NCBI GenBank assembly: GCA_027886175.1 | Contig: JAJNNQ010000028.1 | Coordinates: 2,313,001 to 2,377,000 of the forward strand | Reading direction: 5' to 3' | DNA length: 64,000 nucleotides | From: Phylloscopus collybita | Taxonomy: Eukaryota > Chordata > Aves > Passeriformes > Phylloscopidae | Part shown: positions 59,583-64,000 of the stretch, one piece after another | How the letters are laid out: the number at the start of each line of letters is the position of its first letter | How positions within the stretch are numbered: the stretch's first letter is position 1 | The notes under the pieces: generated by a model | What the model saw: the letters and a program-made list of their open reading frames with translations, nothing else | Database searches by the model: none | What the model was told of the DNA's origin: nothing | Translations under genes and position numbers: made by a program

Positions 59583-60214
59583 GAGCAAATCCCACCTGGG
59601 GTTCTGCCTCACTGAGGGGTTTCTCATCCCAGATAATTCCTGGAGCCTCCAGCTCCAACCTCCCTTGAGGCCAAGCCCCGAGGGCTGCTTGGAGCTTCAT
59701 GAAGTGCTCTTCCCTTCTTATCCTTGGAAAAAAAAACAAAAAAAAAAAAACAAAAAACATGGGAAAGCATGAATTGCCTTTTTTTTTCTTCCCAGGGAAT
59801 ATCCTCCCTGCAGCATCCAACTCGTTCAGCCTGAGTGGTTTTGGGGAGCACTGAGGTCCCGTGGGGTGTGGGAGGAACCTGACCCCCCTCCGTCGGTCCC
59901 AGGGTGATGCCACCAATTCCCAGGGGCCTCTGGGCACTTTTTGGGGATCCTTTGCTCAGCAGCTGTGAGGAACCGACAGCCCTAAAATCTGGAAGGCGGC
60001 ACTTCCCCTCTTGCCACTGGTGATAAGGAACTCTGCAAAAAAAAAAAAAAACCCCGAAGTCGCTGCCAGCTCGGGCAGCTATGGGGGAATTCCTGCATTT
60101 GGGGAGTTCCTGCATTTGGGGGGAATTGAAGCCCTCTGGAGCCCCCTGCTCTGTGTCCTTACCACGCTCCCCACCCATCACCAGCATCTGGAGAAGGGAA
60201 AAACATCATTTATT

Positions 60215-60400
60215 TGGAATCACGGAATGGTTTTGTTGGAAGGCACCTTAAAGCCCCGTCCTGCTCCAGCCCTGCCCCGGGCAGGGACACCCTGCGCTGT
60301 CCCAGGCTGCTCCAAACCCCATCCAAGCTGGCCCTGGGCACTTCCACACCTTTCCAGGCTCAGCAGTGCCCAAGCTGAGCTTTTCCTGGAGTTCCCAGAG
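60215..60400 (-). mobile_element. CR1 LINE 3' fragment
   Basis: ATCACGGAATGGTTTTGTTG, then AAGGCACCTTAAAGCCC, GGGCAGGGACACC and CCATCCAAGCTGGCCCTGGG follow the CR1 3' consensus in reverse orientation. Confidence 0.75.
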
Positions 60401-62296
60401 TTCCACCCTCCTCACCTTCAGCCCATCCCAGCTGCTCTTCCCCTGGGAACAGCCGTGCCCTGCCCCAGACCCGTGCCAGGGGAGCTGTGCCGGGATGAGG
60501 GAGCCAAGGTGGAGAGGAACCCTCACCCTGCTGGGAGAAGGCTCTGGATTAACCTGACCTTCCACCTCTGAATGCGTCCAGGAAGAGCCGAGGAAACGTG
60601 GGATGCACAAGTTGCACAATCCCCTCTTGCAGGCTGGTGAGGACACGCTGGGACATTTCATCATCGCTCGCTCAGGATCAAACCAGTGCTCCCAAAATCC
60701 CTCTTTTATGGCCCTTCCTGGACTGTAAATCTCCAGCCTCCACTGCTGGCGCCTTTTGGGGGGTGGAAAACATCCGGCTCCAGCAAACTTTGATGCTCCT
60801 GGAGTGCAGTGCAGGGCTCACACCCACGGGCAGCAAATCCGCTGCAGAAGCAGAACTTTGGGATTTCGGGGTTTCTGCCGGGCCTTGCTCAACGTCACTG
60901 GAGAGGTCGGGGCCTCTTCCTGCACCCAAAGGCTCCACTTTGGCTCTGGGTCAGCACATTTGGCACCCTGGGGATGGTGGAGGGGGCTGGTGGCTGATGT
61001 GGGCACGGAGGTGTCTGGAGGGGAGGGAATGGGGTGGTGGTGCTGCCATCCGGGGTGGTGCTCCCCCTCCTCTCTTCCCTGGATTTGAGGGGGCTGCAGT
61101 CACCCCCGGCTGATAAAACCCCTGTGAGAGGGGTCACAGCTGGCTGGGGGCTCTGGGAATTCCCTGTGGGAAGGTGCTGCTCAGCCCTGGAGCTCATCCC
61201 ACTCACGGTGCCCAAATCCACCCGGGATGCACCTGAGGTTTCCCCGTGAGCCACACCTGGGGTTGCCTTGCACGGTGGATGCTCTGGGAGGGGAAAAGCA
61301 GGGAGGTGGGGAGGGACCCCTGGCCCTGCTCACCCATCCTGCTGCAAGGGCGGATCCGGAGCAGGGCAGCGGAGCCAGGACCGGGATAAACCCCCCCCGC
61401 CCACCCCCTCACATGACTCTGGTCATCCTGACAAACTTCTCCTTTCCCGTGTTTTGGGGTGAAACGCTCGGTCCCTGCTTTGCCTCAGGTAACCCCTTGA
61501 GAAACCGGGGTAAGCAAGGCTGGAGCCGAGTCCCGAGGAGGAGGAGGAGGAGGAGGAGGAGAGGGGGATGAAGAGCCGTAAATCACGGGATTACCGCACG
61601 TCCATCCCTGGCGGCAGCGCAGCTGAAGACCGAGCGTTTGGATCAACTTCAGGACATTTGGGAACGGCCTCGCCTGCCCCGGGGTGGCAGAGGGGGGGGA
61701 ACCTTCCCATTTCCTCACGCGACCCAGAGCTTCTCATCCCTCTGCTCACGTTTTTGAGTTTTTTTTGCTCCAAGCATCCCTGAGGAGAAGCTGGGAGAGA
61801 GGGGCGGTGCTGTGCCAGCCCCCGGGACTCGTTCCCACTCTGCGTTCCCTCCTGGCCAGCCCCGCTCTGGCCTGGCACGGCTCTGCCCGGCACGCGTGAC
61901 CCGGCTGGATCCGTGCCACCGGAGCCGGCCCGGCTCCATCCCGGCTGCCTCCGGTTTTGGGATGACGTAACCGCGGCCGCGGTTGCCTCAGCAGGATCCA
62001 GGCTGGGGATGAACCCACCGCGGTGGGACGAGGTGCGGTGCGGTGCGGATCCTTCCCCCTGCCCGCCCCGTCCCCGCTCCGCCGGGATTTTGGGAAGGGG
62101 GCGGATCGGATCAGCCCGGTGCGGCTGAGGGTGCCAGGATGGCAGATCCGTGCCTGGAGCGCTGCCTGCAGCGCCCATCATCCCCTCTCCATCACCACCG
62201 GGCGCTGGGGGTGAGGGGAGGGGGGTCCCCCGAGCCGGGCGGTCCGTAGGGAAAACGAGAGGCAGAAGGGAAATGTTTGTGTCTGAAAAGGAATAT

Positions 62297-62370
<74 letters not shown>
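62297..62370. repeat. (CAT)n/(TTA)n compound microsatellite
   Basis: About 13 CAT triplets run into about 12 ATT/TTA triplets, roughly 155 bp upstream of the GDF15 TATA box. Confidence 0.97.
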
Positions 62371-62371
<1 letters not shown>

Positions 62372-62524
62372 CTCTGCAGTTGCAAAGCAGCTTGTGCATC
62401 ACCCTGCTCCGACGCTGTCGGAGCTCCTGGTGGAAACCCTCAGGGAGGAGAGGAAGGGATTCCTGCTGGGAGCTCTGTCCTGGGCGTCACTCTCCGGGGA
62501 GGGAGGGCGGGCAAAGTTCGCTCC

Positions 62525-62531
62525 TATAAAA
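62525..62531 (+). promoter_or_regulatory. GDF15: GDF15 TATA box
   Basis: TATAAAA about 219 bp upstream of the ATG, with no other TATA-like sequence nearby. It predicts transcription starting near 62555 and a 5' UTR of about 190 nt. Confidence 0.75.
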
Positions 62532-62590
62532 AGTCGGGTCTGCTTCTTTTCATTCATTCCCCCGGCAGCACCGCCGGCAGCAGCGCGCCC

Positions 62591-62731
62591 GGCCTTTTGC
62601 AGGAGAAGCGGGGATAACTCCTGCCCTGAAGCCTCCCGGCCTTTTGCAGGAGAAGCGGGGATAACTCCTGCCCTGAAGCCGCCCAGCCTTTTGCAGGAGA
62701 AGCGGGGATAACTCCTGCCCTGAAGGCGCCG
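62591..62731 (+). repeat. Three 47-bp direct repeats in the GDF15 5' UTR
   Basis: Three nearly perfect copies of a 47-bp unit containing CCTTTTGCAGGAGAAGCGGG and ATAACTCCTGCCCTGAAG, placed between the predicted start site and the ATG. Confidence 0.95.
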
Positions 62732-62743
62732 GTTCTCCGCGGG

Positions 62744-64000
62744 ATGCCGAGGGGAGCGATGCCGGCCGCCGGGGCCGCGCTCACCTGCCTGCAGCTCCTG
62801 CTGCTCCTCTCGGCCGCGCGTTCCCGGCCCCACACGTGGGAGCGGGACAGGTTCCAGCTGGAAGCCGTCAAAAAGGAGATCCTGGAGCGGCTGGGGATGC
62901 CGGCTCCCCCCGTCATGCGGCGCCAGCTGGACCAGGAGAGCATCCAGCGAGCGCAGCGGCTTTACCAGCAGAAAGTGGCGGAGCTGGCGCGGAACCGGAG
63001 CCGGGAGGGGGAGGAAGAGGAGGAGGAAGCAGCGTCCGGGACCCGGCGGCTGCACCGCCTGACCGCCACCTGTAAGTGGCCGTGGCTCGGTGTCACCCCC
63101 CCCGACCGTCACCTCACCCCCCCCGGGACACGCGTTTGTCGCAGCGGGTCCCGCGCTGGGCTCGGCGGTGTCACCCCCGTGCCTGGGGACATGACCGGGC
63201 ATGCAGCACGGTGGCCGCGCTCATCCTTCCCCTGCTCCTTCCTGTGCCCTGGAAGTGGGGAGGAGCCACCGCTGGAGCCCTTTTGCTTAAAACCACCAAA
63301 AAAAAAAATTTAAAAAAAAAAAAAATCGGAGGCTTGGGGTGAAAGCTTCGATCGGGGGCTCCGAGTGGGGCTCGAGGGGTTTGGGGGTGAGCAGGAGGAG
63401 GAAAGGAGGTGCCACCCTTCCATCCCCAGCTTGAGCTCCAGACTGGGGGTTTATCTGCATCTGGGGTGGGGGTGAAATAATGAAATGAATTCATTAATAT
63501 CAATATTTAAACTGAAATCATCTCAATAATTCCCCTTCCTGCTGCTTGGGCAGTCAGGGGGTGGGGTGGGGGTGCTCCAATGGCTCCTTCTCCAGCACCA
63601 GGGAAACTGAGACCCTCCAGCCTGAGGGGGCGTCCCTGGAGATGGCACAGCAAGGAACTTCCAGCACGTCCCCTCAGGACGTGGGTGATCCCCTGGAAGC
63701 GAAGGCTTTGGCTGCCCGGCAGGAGCTGATCCCAAGCCTTGGGGCTGGTGGGGAATTGCTGGCTCTTACATCAGCTGTCCCCTCTCTCTCCCCGCAGTGT
63801 CGCGCTGGCTGGACACCCCCGAGGGACACCGGGACGCCCAGGGACACCGGAACCCCCAGGGACAGCGGGACCCCCAGGGACTCCGGGACCCCCAGGGACA
63901 CCAGGACTCCCAGGGACACCGGGACCCCCAGGGACACCGGGACCCCCAGGGACACCAGGACCCCCAGGGACACCAGGACTCCCAGGGACAGCGGGACCCC
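62744..64000 (+). CDS. GDF15: GDF15, TGF-beta superfamily stress cytokine (partial, right edge)
   Basis: Secreted distant member of the TGF-beta family that signals through GFRAL-RET in mammals. Exon 1 (62744-63071, donor GTAAGT) encodes a signal peptide rich in Leu (about residues 6-27) followed by prodomain sequence: [19 protein letters not shown] and an amphipathic [18 protein letters not shown] helix, a pattern typical of TGF-beta propeptides, then a Glu-rich stretch. A second in-frame Met at 62759 could be the start. Exon 2 begins at 63798 after CTCTCCCCGCAG; the phase-1 junction gives [10 protein letters not shown], then an open hexapeptide repeat to the window end. The cysteine-knot domain lies outside. 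The family call rests on the sequence; the GDF15 call rests mainly on its place next to PGPEP1. Furin site and mature part are not visible. Confidence 0.82.
63815..64000 (+). repeat. 18-bp array at the start of presumed GDF15 exon 2
   Basis: About ten units of GGGACCCCCAGGGACACC run to the window edge. In the frame set by exon 1 they read Gly-His-Arg-Asp-Pro-Gln with variants and contain no stop. There is no GT dinucleotide after the first bases of the exon to serve as a donor within the visible part. Confidence 0.85.

Larger units (their letters stand above)
56321..62290. other. Intergenic DNA upstream of GDF15
   Basis: No exon was recognised. It contains A/T homopolymers (57369-57391, 57720-57752, 57807-57825), CR1 remnants and a large inverted repeat listed separately, a p53-type site cluster (57461-57504), a (GGA)n run (61537-61561) and a CpG-rich stretch (61800-62130) with a CRE-like TGACGTAA at 61963-61970. 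Confidence 0.55.

Noticed and set aside
63815..64000. Collagen-like Gly-X-Y reading (Gly-Thr-Pro-Gly-Pro-Pro) of the terminal 18-bp array
   Set aside because: It is in a different frame from the one fixed by the GDF15 exon 1 phase; any 18-bp G/C unit with GGG every nine bases can read this way.

Overview
The window looks like bird genomic DNA, most likely from a small, GC-rich microchromosome of chicken-28 type. Intron-containing vertebrate genes sit in CpG-rich sequence, and CR1 LINE 3' fragments and retroviral solo LTRs are present. The gene order matches the conserved vertebrate block PDE4C - JUND - LSM4 - PGPEP1 - GDF15 (human 19p13.11). Genes were identified from exon translations, splice-site phases and this shared order. 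No database search was possible.

Layout. At 1-5.1 kb on the minus strand is the 5' two-thirds of PDE4C: N-terminus, UCR1, UCR2 and the start of the catalytic domain, running off the left edge. A candidate alternative upstream exon lies at 7.0-7.2 kb. At 8.7-11.6 kb, minus strand, a four-exon gene encodes an unidentified mucin-like type I membrane protein. At 14.0-15.0 kb, minus strand, is the single-exon JUND gene with a CRE/CCAAT/TATA promoter to its right. From 15.4 to 20.3 kb the sequence is repeat-rich and intergenic. LSM4 (minus, 21.9-32.8 kb, five coding exons) and PGPEP1 (plus, 33.5-51.3 kb, five coding exons, all catalytic residues present) are arranged head to head about 630 bp apart. 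A long PGPEP1 3' UTR probably ends near 55.06 kb. At 62.5-64.0 kb, plus strand, GDF15 begins and is cut by the right edge inside exon 2.

The dominant unexplained structure is tandem repetition. Most long introns carry their own unrelated array. Examples are a ~158-bp A-rich satellite with a four-monomer higher-order period and a TTAGGG-bearing ~24-bp array (both in LSM4), a CR1-derived ~200-bp satellite with a trimer higher-order period (PGPEP1 intron 4), and an 18-bp hexapeptide-encoding array in the presumed GDF15 exon 2.

Functionally the genes are independent: cAMP breakdown, AP-1 transcription, U6 snRNA/mRNA decay, pyroglutamyl peptide hydrolysis and a stress cytokine. The main regulatory leads are a cluster of p53-type half-sites about 5 kb upstream of GDF15, three CCAAT boxes spaced exactly 31 bp apart in the LSM4/PGPEP1 promoter, and several CRE sites around JUND.
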